Positions 33,596-44,529 of a stretch of 64,000 bases of DNA are shown piece after piece; positions within the stretch are counted from its first letter, which is position 1; every line of letters starts with the position of its first letter. Position numbers and translations under genes: made by a program. Under the pieces are notes generated by a model. It did no database searches, was not told where the DNA came from, and worked only from the letters and a program-made list of their open reading frames with translations. Source of the stretch: Leidyana gryllorum EB-2025a (lineage: Eukaryota; Apicomplexa). The DNA is taken from the NCBI GenBank assembly GCA_048772705.1, contig JBLWGC010000002.1, positions 230,729-294,728 on the forward strand, written 5' to 3'.

Positions 33596-34000
33596 ATGTC
33601 AAAGAAGAACAACAGAAAGCTGCGTCTACAGAAGCACGCGGCTGCGTTGGCCGAAGAGGCTTTGAGGGAGGAGAAGTTGGCTGAGTCTCGCGAGAAGCGT
33701 CGGGAAAAAGCGGTGGCGAAATCCATGGATGAAGAGGTGAGTCGTTTTGCTGTTCGGCCCTACCGAGACCTGCAGGTTCGAGATCTTCGTCGTCGCAGAC
33801 GGGCCCAACAGCAGACAGCGGATGTCAGTATGGACGATAGAGACCTCTCTAAAACTCGAAAGTCGAGAGACAAGAAGATTCAGCGACGTATCCGCAAGCA
33901 AGAACGTAAGTCAAGGCACGCGTGTGTGTGCGAGGTCATGTTTTGTGTAGTCGCAAGTACTAAAAAGTCAGAGAAAATCCGGGCTGCTCTCTTCCTTTGA
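33596..34000 (+). CDS. small basic protein
   Basis: ATG at 33596. The first ~48 residues are Lys/Arg/Glu-rich helix (SKKNNRKLRLQKHAAALAEE). A GTGAGT...CTGCAG segment at 33737-33775 (39 nt, in frame) is probably an intron. A second region (VRDLRRRRRAQQQT, then KKIQRRIRKQERK) ends at a GTAAGT donor near 33906, so the real C terminus probably lies in another exon that I could not place. Composition suits a nucleolar or ribosome-biogenesis factor; no family recognised. Confidence 0.55.
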   Translation: MSKKNNRKLRLQKHAAALAEEALREEKLAESREKRREKAVAKSMDEEVSRFAVRPYRDLQVRDLRRRRRAQQQTADVSMDDRDLSKTRKSRDKKIQRRIRKQERKSRHACVCEVMFCVVASTKKSEKIRAALFL

Positions 34001-34099
34001 CTCATCTCTCAAGTTCTGTCGGTGTCTGTTTTGGGGCTGGAAAGTGCGAGTGTCTGACTTTCTTTCGCTGTCTGTAAATTTTTTGAGGTCCACCCCAAG

Positions 34100-34612
34100 A
34101 TGAGCAACAATACTATCCAGCGCACCTTTTTGATGGTCAAGCCCGATGGTGTCCAGCGCGGTTTGATGGGAGAAATCATCTCTCGATTCGAGAAGAAGGG
34201 CTGGAAGATGATTGCCTCCAAGTTCATGTTGGCTGACAAAGAGTTGTTGGAGGAGGTAAGCTAAACAACGACCTTCCGCTGAGTCAAACTACTCCACCTG
34301 CAGCACTATGCCGAACACAAAGGCCGTCCCTTCCTGCCCGGTCTCATCGAGTACATGAGCGCTGGTCCCGTCTTGGCTATGGTCTGGGAGGGCCCCGACG
34401 TTATCGCGCAATCCCGCCGTATCGTGGGAGCCACCCGTCCTTGGGATGCCGAGATCGGCACTATCCGCGGAGACTACTGCGTGTCCGTTGGCCGCAACCT
34501 CATCCACGGATCCGACTCTGACGCGTCGGCTGAGCGCGAAATTAACCTCTGGTTCAAACCCGAAGAGCAGGTCACCTGGGTCCCCTGCGACAAGGCTTGG
34601 CTACTCGAATGA
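34100..34612 (+). CDS. NDK: nucleoside diphosphate kinase
   Basis: Exons 34100-34255 and 34304-34612 join across a 48-nt intron to 154 residues, the family length. It transfers phosphate from ATP to other nucleoside diphosphates. Motifs: [38 protein letters not shown], the arginines of [18 protein letters not shown], and the active-site histidine in [11 protein letters not shown]. The end ([20 protein letters not shown]) is the common cytosolic form. No targeting extension. Confidence 0.97.
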
Positions 34613-34993
34613 ACGAATGTGAACTGACTACCGGACGAACTGACTGACTAACTCCTATCTTCAACGATTATCAATCCCCCTTGCTCTCGGTCTCCCCTCT
34701 TTGGCTCTTAGACCACCTCCTGACCTCACCACACCACTCCAAGACACTCATACACACACACACACACACGCAGAGACACACAACTTGAACGTCGCAAATG
34801 ATGATATTTGGAATCAGATTCCTCTTCAGACAGGCTGCAAAGCCGTGTTGATTAATGTTCCATCTGATTGAATATGTGACATTAGGGCGTTGATTGCTTT
34901 AGTTAAAGATAGGGATGAGAAAGTACAGAGGTCTGGGTGCTGGTGCTGCCGGGTGTCCCGGAGGCAGTCCCGTAATAAAGCGGAAGAAAGTGA
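34613..34993. other. intergenic stretch with CA repeat
   Basis: Probably the NDK 3' UTR and next promoter. Contains a CA run near 34748-34768. No gene seen. Confidence 0.55.
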
Positions 34994-36151
34994 ATGGTAT
35001 CTTTGAAAGGATTATTCAATGGGGGTCGTGCTGACAATGAATCACAAACCCGTACCCCGTCGTTTGCTTCTTGGAATTCCTCTATATCCTCGGCTGGGTC
35101 AGATGTGACTCTGCTTGCTGTAAGCACGAAGAAACTCCCAAAAAGCAACTCTTAATTCTAGGCTCGCATCCGGCGACGTCTTCGCAGGCAAAAACGACAA
35201 GGCGATGGATCCTTTGTTGATAGCTCGAGCTATGGCCCGCGCTTAGGTGACCTCTCAGACGGCCTCTGGGATCTGTTGGTCCCGCTGCCTTGGCGCGAGG
35301 ACCTCTCCAGCCAGTTGAGGGTTGCGCTCATCAACTGTTGGATGGTCGACTCGCACTTCCGCCATACTGACTTTAAACAGGAAATGATTGTCAAAGCTCA
35401 CAGCGGGACCAACGATCAGCAGATTCTTTCCGTCTCGACTCTGGGGAAAGTTGCCTGGAGACATCAAGACGATCGAGGTCTACCGTGCGGCTGCCGAGGA
35501 GGCTCCCTCTGGCGGCTACGCTTCGAGCGCACGGGCCAAATTGCACCACCCGTAACGTCTGCCAACTACTTCTGTGTGGGACGCAACCCACATTTAGTGC
35601 CTCCAATACCTCCACTCACGTGCAATCTCCTCGGAGGTGTAGACTACTGCGTAATGCAGTATCTGGGCGAAGAGATCCCATGCATTGAAAGCAGTGCCGG
35701 ATGCGTCAAGCACCTCATTGGTTCCTACTTATCCGCCGGCACCAGCTTGTCAACCGCCCTCACTCGACAACCCTCCTCCAAATTCCTGAGTCTGCGCAGC
35801 AGGTGCCCCGCTGCTCCACTTGTTCTCCAAGACCCTACTTCCTCCTTCTTCAACCCCTCCGCCAGCCTCTTGTCATACTATGAACAGGACTTACAGCGTA
35901 TGGAAGGTGAGAGCGCAAAATCAGACCCCGGTCCATCATCAATCACGTTAGCCATGTTCTTCCATGCCGCGACTGGTGCACACATAGGCAGCTGCAAGAA
36001 AGGCTGCACTCCTCAATGGATTTTGAGCGATGAAGTGCTCGTCAATCGGTCCCACGCACTGCGGCTAACTCTTATTGATAACGTCACGGATGCAGCCGCA
36101 GCTTTCAATCAACCACCTCATTCTTCTAACTCAATTAGTCGACCAGCGTGA
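34994..36151 (+). CDS. unknown protein (two exons)
   Basis: Exons 34994-35119 and 35162-36151 join across a 42-nt intron to 371 residues. It starts MVSLKGLFNGGRADNESQTR, a Ser-rich segment, then a basic patch (RIRRRLRRQKRQ) and a folded-looking part with scattered Cys (GGVDYCVMQYLGEEIPCIES, then SAGCVKHLIG). The long second exon may hide an unrecognised in-frame intron. No family recognised. It converges on histone H3 with a 15-bp gap. Confidence 0.55.
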
Positions 36152-36166
36152 TCAAAAAAGACTCAA

Positions 36167-36893
36167 TCAAAATCGCTCTCCGCGGATCTTTCGTGCCAAC
36201 AATATATCCTTTTGCATGATTGTCACTCGCCGTGCATGAATGGCGCACAAGCTTCTCACATGTCAAATACAGATTCGGCATCGTGTGTGTTACTCACTTT
36301 GTATCCTCGAACAAACCAACCAGATATGCTTCCGCGGCTTCCTGCAGGGCCAATACAGCTTGCGACTGAAAACGCAACTCGTTCCTGAATCAAATCAACG
36401 CCAGTCAGCTTCACACACTCTCGCGATACAAAACTGCCCACTTGAAGGTTTGTGCTATCTCCTTCACCAGCCGCTGAAACGGCAACTTCCGGATCAATAG
36501 CTCAGTAGACTTTTGATACTTTCGAATCTCACGCAGTGCTGTAATAATGCGAAATGTCGCATCTCATTGACACAGAATAGGGAAGCACGCAACAGATATC
36601 AACGACGAACCCCCGCAAACACTTAGATCATTAAACGATACACCAACGGAGACATGGATGGGGCACACACGTGTGTGCGTGACAGTGAGTGTGGTGGAGG
36701 CACAATCAGAACAGCCCCAGCACAGCGACAACACCTTACCGATCGTTCCCGCTTTGTAACGCGCAATGGGTTTCTTGGAAGTAGAGCTTGCGGGTGCGGA
36801 TTTGCGTGCTGCCGCTTTACCAGCAATGAGGGATTTCCGGGACGGACCCTTGGCAGCAGTTGTCTTGCGAGCAGAATGGCGCGTTTTGGACAT
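36167..36893 (-). CDS. histone H3 with divergent N-terminal tail (four exons)
   Basis: Exons 36740-36893, 36442-36538, 36298-36384 and 36167-36251 give 140 residues. The core is near canonical: [72 protein letters not shown] and ARKIRGERF. Loop 1 has normal length, so it does not look like CenH3. The tail differs: it begins [14 protein letters not shown] instead of ARTKQTARKSTGGK, so residue 2 is Lys and residue 4 is Arg. Equivalents of K9, K14 and K27 (AARKSAPA) are kept. Introns are 46, 57 and 201 nt; the long one carries a CACACGTGTG copy. Its start is 12 bp from the next divergent gene. Confidence 0.92.
36666..36675. repeat. CACACGTGTG palindrome in H3 intron 1
   Basis: Within the 201-nt intron 36539-36739; extended here to GCACACACGTGTGTGC. 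Confidence 0.8.
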
Positions 36894-36905
36894 ATTTTAC
36901 GATGA

Positions 36906-39356
36906 ATGGTGGTCGATCCTAGTCTGTGTCTTTTAGCAATCGAGGGGGGCTCTGTCGATTGGGATCTTATTGAAGTGTCAAATCCCACTGTTCTAGGGGA
37001 GATCTTGAGTAGAAGAGCAACCGTGACTATTCGTAGAAGCATTGAAGACTGCTCAGTTGGCATTGTCCACGGCAGTTGTCGTACGTACGCCAAAGAACCT
37101 GATCCTGTGCTTGTTGTATCAGGCCTAGAGGACCTTTATACCTTAGAGAAAGTATCTGCCACCGAAATGACCCTCCAAATGCTATTACCCATTGGCCCTA
37201 GGGGTGGTCCTCCTGCGGACGATGTACCCTCTAACCGGGACCCCGAGACCATGAGCAACAGCACATCGTCTTCCACATGCGTGGTCAGTGAAATAGTTAC
37301 GTTCCGAACGCTACGACCTGCTTGTTCTGACCTCTTTGCCTTGCATCAATGGCTCTTGGAACAAACTCGAACTCGAGCTCATGTATGGACTCTCCCGGGC
37401 AACGAAGCCTTCTGTGGCGTTACGGTGGAGCAATTGATGAATGCGCCAGTGTCGGTGTCCACTAAGGAGGCCCTCAATACCTTCTTTGAAATGTTCCCCG
37501 TGCTGGTGATTCCACCTCGAAGAATGAAAGGTGCGATTGCGAAAGGTGGCATTGTTGACGACTCTATGGCTGAGGCGCTACGCTTGCCGTGGCAGTCTTA
37601 CGAATTGATTCCTCTGGCCCAGGGTCAAGATCTGGCTGAGCTATCAGCCGTTTTCACTGAGAATCTACGACAACATTTGAGAGAATACGGCGAGTCAGAG
37701 AGGGAAAGTATTCATGAATTCTCATTTTTCACGGCCCTGTTTGTCTTTACCAGCAGCTGTAAGTCGGTCCCGGAAGCGTCTGGTGCGAAAGACACAACTT
37801 CTCGTCTCAGGTACCCAGATTGAGCTTGGGTTGTCGGCACTTCAAATAGAAGGGGCCAACTTGGCAGCAATTCAGGAATACACCGCCGGTGAGTACAGTG
37901 ATGCAGCTGTGAAGTTCCCCATGTTTGTATTCGTGTTCGTGTGTGTGTGTGTGTGTGGGTGTGCGTGTGTTGGCCGTCTCGGCAGCAGGGACAACGTATG
38001 TTACGTTACGTGCTTTTGACGGACGATCGATCGCCACTCTGCGATATTCAGATCTACTGAGTCGTCCGATCTGCGCGTATCAGATAATGCGCTATTTTTG
38101 TACTGCCGTTAAGAATGGTAAGACGATTGGTTAGCTTGGAGTGGCGATGGAGAGCTCCCGGGAATTCAGGGTTCGAGTTTGTTGTGGCACCTATGCCAGA
38201 TAGAAGCTCGCTGTTTCTCGATTGTATTGGGGGGTTAGAGCTTAAAACGCATGAAATGACTGTCACGCATAAAGTCGGAGTGAGGGTAAGTGTGTCAGTG
38301 GTCGAGGGGGCGTTGGCATAAGGCCGTGTGGCAGATGACATTGTCGTTGGCGAAAACAGCTCTGTTGCGAGGGGTGCCGCAACTACGCGATATAAGTCGG
38401 AGATTAGACCCCAGCACATTGGTCAAGTATCATTATGGTCACAGCGTGACCGGCCCTGTGTCGTTGGCGGACTTGATAGAAGTCGAGCCAGCAGTTCAAT
38501 TGTCGATTTGTGAGCTGCCTGTGATGTTGCAAGGTGCGCAGGTGCCGATGGGTATTGGCGATCTCATGATCTGGCAGCGTTTGATGATTTGCTGAGGGAG
38601 GTTTTCACACGCGGACTGCAAGTGAGCTCGAACAAGTATGCTCCACTGCAAGATGCAATCTATGCCGAGAGGGATTACCACTCGTTCGGCAACGCCACGG
38701 AGTGCTGGATCCCTTGGAACTGGCGGATCGCTCCCATCAACGGTACGCTGCAGTGGCTCCGCTACCATATCTATACATCTCTCTCACTCTGTCAGAAACG
38801 ACCAGAATTATGCTTATGGGGCAGGTCAGCGGGAAACGGATGCTCTCCGATGCATTCGAGTCGCTAAAAGTAATGGGGATGGCGGAGAAACAAGATTGCT
38901 GGCTGCCGATGTTGCTGGCGGGACGCGCCTTCGTCTGTGGCTTGCCAGAGAATATATTAGACCACTTGGACGACGAGGGCAAATTAACTGTTCGGCCGTC
39001 CGCACTGTCTGAAAATATCAAACCATATGTGATTGAGTGCGATTCTCGCAGGTTGCGATGGCAGTGGCAATCTCGCTTGACGGTGAGCTGTCCTCCCTCC
39101 CAACCAAACTCCAATCACCCAGACTCTCTACAAGTTGTGCCCATTCTGGCCCAAGGAGATCCTGTTCGAGTATTTGTCCCCCACTTTGAACTTCGACGGG
39201 GCTCCGTCTTTTGAAGAGATTGTGTCCACATATTTGAAGGTGAGGCAATGGGAAAGGAGACTCCATCAAGTCATCAAACTAATATTACAGCCGTGCACAA
39301 ACAGTCCTTTGCTGGCTAACCAAGCGCTCTGCCTTGAGCACAACACACAACGATAA
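36906..39356 (+). CDS. nine-exon protein of uncertain family, N-terminus faintly DCC1-like
   Basis: Exons 36906-37758, 37811-37888, 37986-38117, 38170-38285, 38335-38533, 38578-38742, 38796-39082, 39135-39239 and 39291-39356 join in one frame to 666 residues. Introns are 44-97 nt. The N-terminal third (LCLLAIEGGSVDWDLIEVS, TFRTLRPACSDLFALHQWL, VTVEQLMNAPVSVSTKEALN) faintly recalls DCC1 of the Ctf18 clamp loader, but the C-terminal two thirds do not. Later parts include KYHYGHSVTGPVSLADLIEV and LSENIKPYVIEC. The exon model is stronger than any functional claim. Confidence 0.6.
37935..37975. repeat. GT microsatellite in an intron
   Basis: GT-rich run within the 97-nt intron 37889-37985. Confidence 0.75.
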
Positions 39357-40226
39357 AACCGTCCGCGCCGCCTCTATGTATATAAAACGTCAATGTGTTG
39401 TTCGCGGAGTCCTTAGCTGCTGAGTTTTCATTGAGGGCTTTTTGGGTGCACCTGCATTTCAGCATTGTGAGACGTCATCCAAACGAATTTCGGCACCGAA
39501 GCCACTCAATTCCCTAGACGATACAACAGCGCCCTGCGAAATCCGTTCAGGAAGGGAAGGCGGGACCGACTATAATATACACATGACGGGGACATGTAAA
39601 CAATTCAGCCGGCACAACTCCTCGCTTGACCGAAAGTGTCTTGAGTTGCAAGCGCCACCAGTCAAATATCACCTCGATTGATCGCTCATGCGAGGCAGGG
39701 TGCACACATATTCAGTCAGTCAGTCAAGCTAATCATTCTTAGGCGCGGTCCATTCGTTTCTTGCGCACTGATGGTAATGCGGTTGCGCAACGCTTCATTC
39801 GTGCAGCTGCAGCCGCTGCACTAGCAGCAGCGCGGGTAGATGACACAAGAGCTGACGCCGACGCCGAACTCCCGAAAGACGAAAATCCTCTGCCTGCTCA
39901 AAAGCAAAGTCAATATGGCACACACGTGTGTGGAGCGTGGCGCACAATGTGTTTACAATGATCAATGATTACAATGGTTCAGACGCATTGTGCCTATTAC
40001 TCTTGGTCATAGCCGGTAGAATATGTCAAGCCCACGGCTAATGAACAACTGGAAAATAAGAAGCCACAGTCCGGCAGGTGCCGCAGTCAAACAAGCCCCA
40101 TCATCCGACCGGGCGGCAGCGTCGTGTACAAACACTTGGGGAGGTAATAAGACTACACACGACCATTGATACGGGTACGACAAGTATGATAGAGAATGAT
40201 TGATCATTAGACGTATTAATTATGAG
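39357..40226. other. intergenic stretch with a weak ORF
   Basis: A plus-strand frame at about 39743-39961 reads RFLRTDGNAVAQRFIRAAAA followed by acidic residues, after an AG acceptor-like site. It could be an exon of a small gene, but no start or partner exon is convincing. The rest shows nothing recognisable. Confidence 0.35.
39921..39930. repeat. CACACGTGTG palindrome (downstream of weak ORF)
   Basis: Lies 3' of the Ala-rich weak ORF, possibly in its intron or 3' region. Confidence 0.75.
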
Positions 40227-41006
40227 TTACAAAGCAAAATGAGCTCCGCCGCACAGGGAATTCACATTATACGAAACGGGGGAAGCAAGAAGGGCGAGTA
40301 TTCTTTCCACGTTGTCACCAGCACAGGATACGAGGGCATATATTTCAGCAGCAGCAACAGCAGCCGATAGATCGATGAATGAATGAACGAACGAACGAGC
40401 GAGACAGACAAACAGATTCACGATGGCCGCCGGTGACGTACCTGGCATAGAGCTTTGGTCTGACGTGGGCGTCTGAGGCGATGGATGATGGTGTATGGCG
40501 TGCATCATCGTGATAGGATCTATGAGGCGGGAGTGCCTCGGTACCTGGGCCCGGCTGGGCCGGGTGCAGGAAGTGGAGCTAATCAAAGTTTCCAATGGAT
40601 CACTTCCGCAATCACTGTGGCCTCCACTGTCATGTGACAGGCCACTGGCTGTTGTACTGGACCTGTGGGGACATCGCTTCCCATGCTCCGGGCACGACTT
40701 TGCATGATCGAACTTGCGAACATACTCGGTGGACCCACTGAGCGTCGAATCTCGGCGCGGGGGAGCGCTCATCAGGGACTCTGCTTCGAAACTTCCACTT
40801 CGTGAAATAGATGTCACCGGGAAAGCGTCGATGCGTCCCGAGCCGCTTCGCGACGTATTGCTGCTTGGGCTTTCCGAAGTTTGTCCAAGACGGCGGAGGT
40901 GTTGTCTAAGGTTGCAGTTATATTTGCTTCGCCATCGAATCGCAGATGCGGAAGCAGCGGCTGCTCGAGTATTGGTATCAAAAACTGCGCTCTCGACAGT
41001 ACTCAT
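40227..41006 (-). CDS. Ser-rich ORF downstream of MGDG synthase
   Basis: A frame starting at ATG 41006 just past the MGDG synthase stop (41032), rich in Ser, Thr and Arg with no domain. A GTACGT donor near 40440 and TTCG/TTCA repeats suggest an intron inside it. A GTGAGA...GAGCGCAG intron could also splice the MGDG synthase into this frame, so it may be a C-terminal extension of that protein instead of its own gene. Confidence 0.35.
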   Translation of the reverse strand: MSTVESAVFDTNTRAAAASASAIRWRSKYNCNLRQHLRRLGQTSESPSSNTSRSGSGRIDAFPVTSISRSGSFEAESLMSAPPRRDSTLSGSTEYVRKFDHAKSCPEHGKRCPHRSSTTASGLSHDSGGHSDCGSDPLETLISSTSCTRPSRAQVPRHSRLIDPITMMHAIHHHPSPQTPTSDQSSMPGTSPAAIVNLFVCLARSFVHSFIDLSAAVAAAEIYALVSCAGDNVERILALLASPVSYNVNSLCGGAHFAL

Positions 41007-41031
41007 GGGTTGTTTGCCACCAAAAGTCTTC

Positions 41032-43326
41032 CTACCGCACTGCTGCTGCCTCTTTCTCACCACTGTTCTCTAGGGCTGCTGTTGTTGTTGGTCGTGGCTT
41101 CGCCAGGATGCCCAAAAGGTCGCTCAGATCTTCGGCAATCTCTAAACTGGCGGAGGGATAGGAAGCTTTGAAACTTCGAAGGCTCATATTTCTCAATTTC
41201 ACTTTAAACATGCGGTTCATAAGCCACGTCCGGACGATCACTCCCGTCAGCTGGTAGTCGGTGCAGAAGGTTCCGAAATGGTTCTCGAGGACATACGACA
41301 CATTCCCTTCTTCCTGGCCCGGTAGATAAGAGCTCAGAATGATGGGCAACGATCGAGTCGTAGCCTCGGCTATAGTGCCCGGACCCGCCTTGCTGATCAA
41401 AAGGTCACTCGCCGTCATCAGATCGTGCATATGGTTCGTAAAACCGTACACCACGACCCTCACCCGGAACGGTGTGACTGCGTGTGCCTCCAAAATCCGC
41501 TGGCACTCTTGGATTCGTTTCTGATCCTCGAGATCCTGACCTTCGGGCAGCGCGTCTTTGGGCCGCAGAAGCACCGAATCGTCCATTTCCGGGCTGCTCT
41601 CAGTCTTAGCCGCTGCGGTCAGATCCGTATACCCCACTGGCCCCATCAAGGATAAATCGTCTTCTTCAAGTTGCTTAAAGATCGCTCTCAATGTTGCCGA
41701 ATCCTCGCTCGCGCACCTCCGAAGTCGCGTAGGCTCCTCAGAGATAGGCGGTGACTGCGGCAGCACAGGGACGGAAGCCTCGCGCCGATTCCCTCCCACC
41801 ATACTGGGTGTCATCCCCAACAGATCGACATCGCTCAGCGCGCGCACAGCCGGTGAAAGGCAGGGCTTACAGGGGGCGTCTGCGTTGAAACGAGAATGGG
41901 ATTTCGAATTGTGGTGTGCGTGTGTGCGTGTCTTACCGGCGGCATTGAGGGAACGGTGGGCTTTGGGCGTATGGATATTGTGAAGCTCATCGGGCGACAG
42001 CGTGTTGGTTGGTGACCCGACGGAGGTGCTGGCGCTGCGTAGACGGCGCTGTCGGTCGCTGGTGGGACGGGCGTCGTCGGAAGAAGAGTCCTGTTTGGCG
42101 ATTCGCGTGTGTGTGGGCGGGGCCTTTTTCGGTTTGCCGCCTTCCAGGTGTTGGTGGTCGGAGGCTGGAGTGGCAAAGTCACTGATAACGACCTGTCCAT
42201 TGTGTATTTTATCTCGTAGTTCGCTCAGTACTCGTTGTCGGAGCTGTTCGTTCTTGCCGCAGATAATGACCAGTTGTAGTGGTACTGTAGTGAGTTCATA
42301 GTCCGGATGGAATAGTTTGTCAATGTCGCCAATTCGGTGCTTGGAGGTTGCTTTGACTCTCGCTTTGAGAGTGTCCTGATCAGCCAGGAAGGTCTCCACT
42401 ACTGAACTAGCTATCAAATCTATGTTGCCAACTCCCTCTCCTCCACCGACGAGGAGAGCGGTTGGCCAGTCCGGACACAGACCGAGACGTTGTCTAACCG
42501 CTGCCTGCATCTGTGGCTTCTGCTGAGGAGATACGCTCTGCCAGAAGTCCCGACGGAGCGGCAGTCCGAATTGGCGTATGTTATTTTCGGAAATGCCCTC
42601 GTGGAGGGCGACTTCCTTGACAGCCCTACTAGGCAGATAGATCCGAGTAGCTTTAGGGTGGAACCAGGTGGGGTGAGCTCCGCCGAGATCAGTCACGATG
42701 GTCACGAACGGGATTCCAGTGCACTTAAGTTCGTGTAGAATCTGCAGAGGCACGTGTTGGCAGAGGGGGTGGACAGAAATAATGAGGTCGGGCTTGATGG
42801 TGCTAAAGACTTTGGCAAACGATGTGCCCGAAACAGCGTATCCAGATGATAAGAATAGAGAACGAGAGATCGGGGATTGACTGGACTCGTACATCACTTT
42901 CCAGCACCAAGGATTCTCAGACGCGAATCTATAAATGGGAACAAACGCGTTGAAGGGCCAGCTGCCATACGTCGTCCACAAATCCAATATACTGATATCC
43001 AGCGCGTCGGGTCCATAAACTTCCTCCAACGCGTCGCTAATCGCGCGAGCTGACGCCCGATGCCCGCCACCCGTATCACTCAGTAAAATCAACACGCGCC
43101 GTTTGTAGTCAGACGTCACATCGCTCGCACTGTGTGCACACATACCCGACGAGCTGGACGACGAGAAAAATTCAACCAGATTGTGCCATTTCACGCCCAA
43201 ACGCCACACCCCATTCGCCACCGGGTGTCCTGGGAAGTGTTCGGACCGTTCTGTCCCCTGCCATTTTTTTTTCCTATCTAACCCATAAATATATCTTACC
43301 TTGCCACCATTTCCCTCCCGTTGCAT
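41032..43326 (-). CDS. monogalactosyldiacylglycerol synthase-like glycosyltransferase (GT28)
   Basis: Exons 43300-43326 and 41032-43257 (42-nt in-frame intron) give 750 residues. MGDG synthase moves galactose from UDP-galactose to diacylglycerol to make the main plastid membrane lipid. The acceptor domain starts VLILLSDTGGGHRASARAIS, followed by LWTTYGSWPFN, SVHPLCQHVP and TIVTDLGGAHPTWF. The UDP-sugar domain has LLVGGGEGVGN and, after a Ser-rich low-complexity insertion of ~190 residues, VVVYGFTNHMHDLM, LLISKAGPGTIAEA and PGQEEGNVSYVLE. The N-terminal ~60 residues lack a clear transit peptide. The insertion between the two halves of the nucleotide-binding domain is unusual. Confidence 0.88.
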   Translation of the reverse strand: MQREGNGGKVRYIYGLDRKKKWQGTERSEHFPGHPVANGVWRLGVKWHNLVEFFSSSSSSGMCAHSASDVTSDYKRRVLILLSDTGGGHRASARAISDALEEVYGPDALDISILDLWTTYGSWPFNAFVPIYRFASENPWCWKVMYESSQSPISRSLFLSSGYAVSGTSFAKVFSTIKPDLIISVHPLCQHVPLQILHELKCTGIPFVTIVTDLGGAHPTWFHPKATRIYLPSRAVKEVALHEGISENNIRQFGLPLRRDFWQSVSPQQKPQMQAAVRQRLGLCPDWPTALLVGGGEGVGNIDLIASSVVETFLADQDTLKARVKATSKHRIGDIDKLFHPDYELTTVPLQLVIICGKNEQLRQRVLSELRDKIHNGQVVISDFATPASDHQHLEGGKPKKAPPTHTRIAKQDSSSDDARPTSDRQRRLRSASTSVGSPTNTLSPDELHNIHTPKAHRSLNAAGKTRTHAHHNSKSHSRFNADAPCKPCLSPAVRALSDVDLLGMTPSMVGGNRREASVPVLPQSPPISEEPTRLRRCASEDSATLRAIFKQLEEDDLSLMGPVGYTDLTAAAKTESSPEMDDSVLLRPKDALPEGQDLEDQKRIQECQRILEAHAVTPFRVRVVVYGFTNHMHDLMTASDLLISKAGPGTIAEATTRSLPIILSSYLPGQEEGNVSYVLENHFGTFCTDYQLTGVIVRTWLMNRMFKVKLRNMSLRSFKASYPSASLEIAEDLSDLLGILAKPRPTTTAALENSGEKEAAAVR

Positions 43327-44519
43327 GTGTGTGTTATCTGATCGACCAAGAGGGCGTTTTAAAGACTACCAGAAGCCTCACCTTCTGGCAAGCAGAACTG
43401 ATGCCCCAAATTGACTCGTCCGGGCGCTATCAAACGGGCAGACCCAACCCTCTCTGTTCAACTTGCGTGCGTTCGATACATTGAAGACCAATGATTTCCT
43501 CTACTGACCCAATCACTTGGTGTCCCGGGCCGACGCTCTAAAGGTGGGACAGCCGCGCTGCTGCCCCCAACCGCAAAGCCCAACAACGACTGGTCGACAG
43601 GTGGCTGATTGGAGCTCTCCAGACTCCTTCTAGTCGAATCCTCGTTCCTACATTCCTTCAATTGCTTCCTCGGACTTTCGAAGGCCTCCTTCCAGCGCTC
43701 TAATCGCCAAGGTGGTTCATTCAAGTCCCATATAAATTCAATTGCTTTCTAAGGTGGTTCGTTGGCGTCTAATACCTAACCGTCTCCGAGTCTAATCCGA
43801 TAGCATACATCCCTACACACTGCTAACCGGGCTCCCTTTTCCATCTGATTGATGCTCAATCGTACATCAACCAGCGCGGGGAGACCCAATAATGACGGGT
43901 ATCAATAGTGGTCGCCTGCGGCGTGCATCCGCTGTGTGATCGAATCCTCTGCCCCACACTCCACCAATCGTCAACCACCCCGAATTTCAGGCCTCACAAA
44001 CTTCGGGACCCGAAATCAGCTTCGCGAGCCTCTGTAATCAACGTGCGCTTTCGCAAAGCACGAGGCGCGGCGCCCATCATTTGGGTCGCAGAGTTAGTCT
44101 ACCATAAGTATCTCACTCAAAAAACCCCTATAGTCAGCTACCCCCCTATAGTCAGCAACCCACAATCCGCAGTTCAAATTGTGGAGCCCACACCGCGTCG
44201 AGCGTGCTGGTAAGCACATAGGCTGGGGTTAGTACTGTTGAGATTTTTGATTACTTGTGAACCCAATTGAGATGACTATAATTGGGACGACTCGTATCCC
44301 ATGGAAGCCACTTGGTCTACCCCAATCGCCTAACCGACATCGGGGCCGGTCAGAAAGCGGACAAAGTTTTATCCGGACCTACTCCGGTGTTGGGCATATC
44401 AAGTCAGGGCGTCGTTAGGTTAGTCTTGCCTCTGCCCACTGCCCTCCACAGATCTGAGCCGAGTGCGCATCAACTTACTGCGTACAGTAAAAGAACAACA
44501 AATGGTAAACTCCATCTGG

Positions 44520-44529
44520 CACACGTGTG
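44520..44529. repeat. CACACGTGTG palindrome (intergenic)
   Basis: Lies in the gene-poor region, more than 850 bp from any annotated start codon. Confidence 0.75.

Noticed and set aside
36167-36893. Centromeric H3 (CenH3) as the identity of the histone gene
   Set aside because: Loop 1 is of normal length and the core is near canonical; only the tail is divergent.
43911-43975. tRNA-like T-arm sequence (GATCGAATCC)
   Set aside because: Stem pairing on either side fails and no acceptor or anticodon arm can be drawn.
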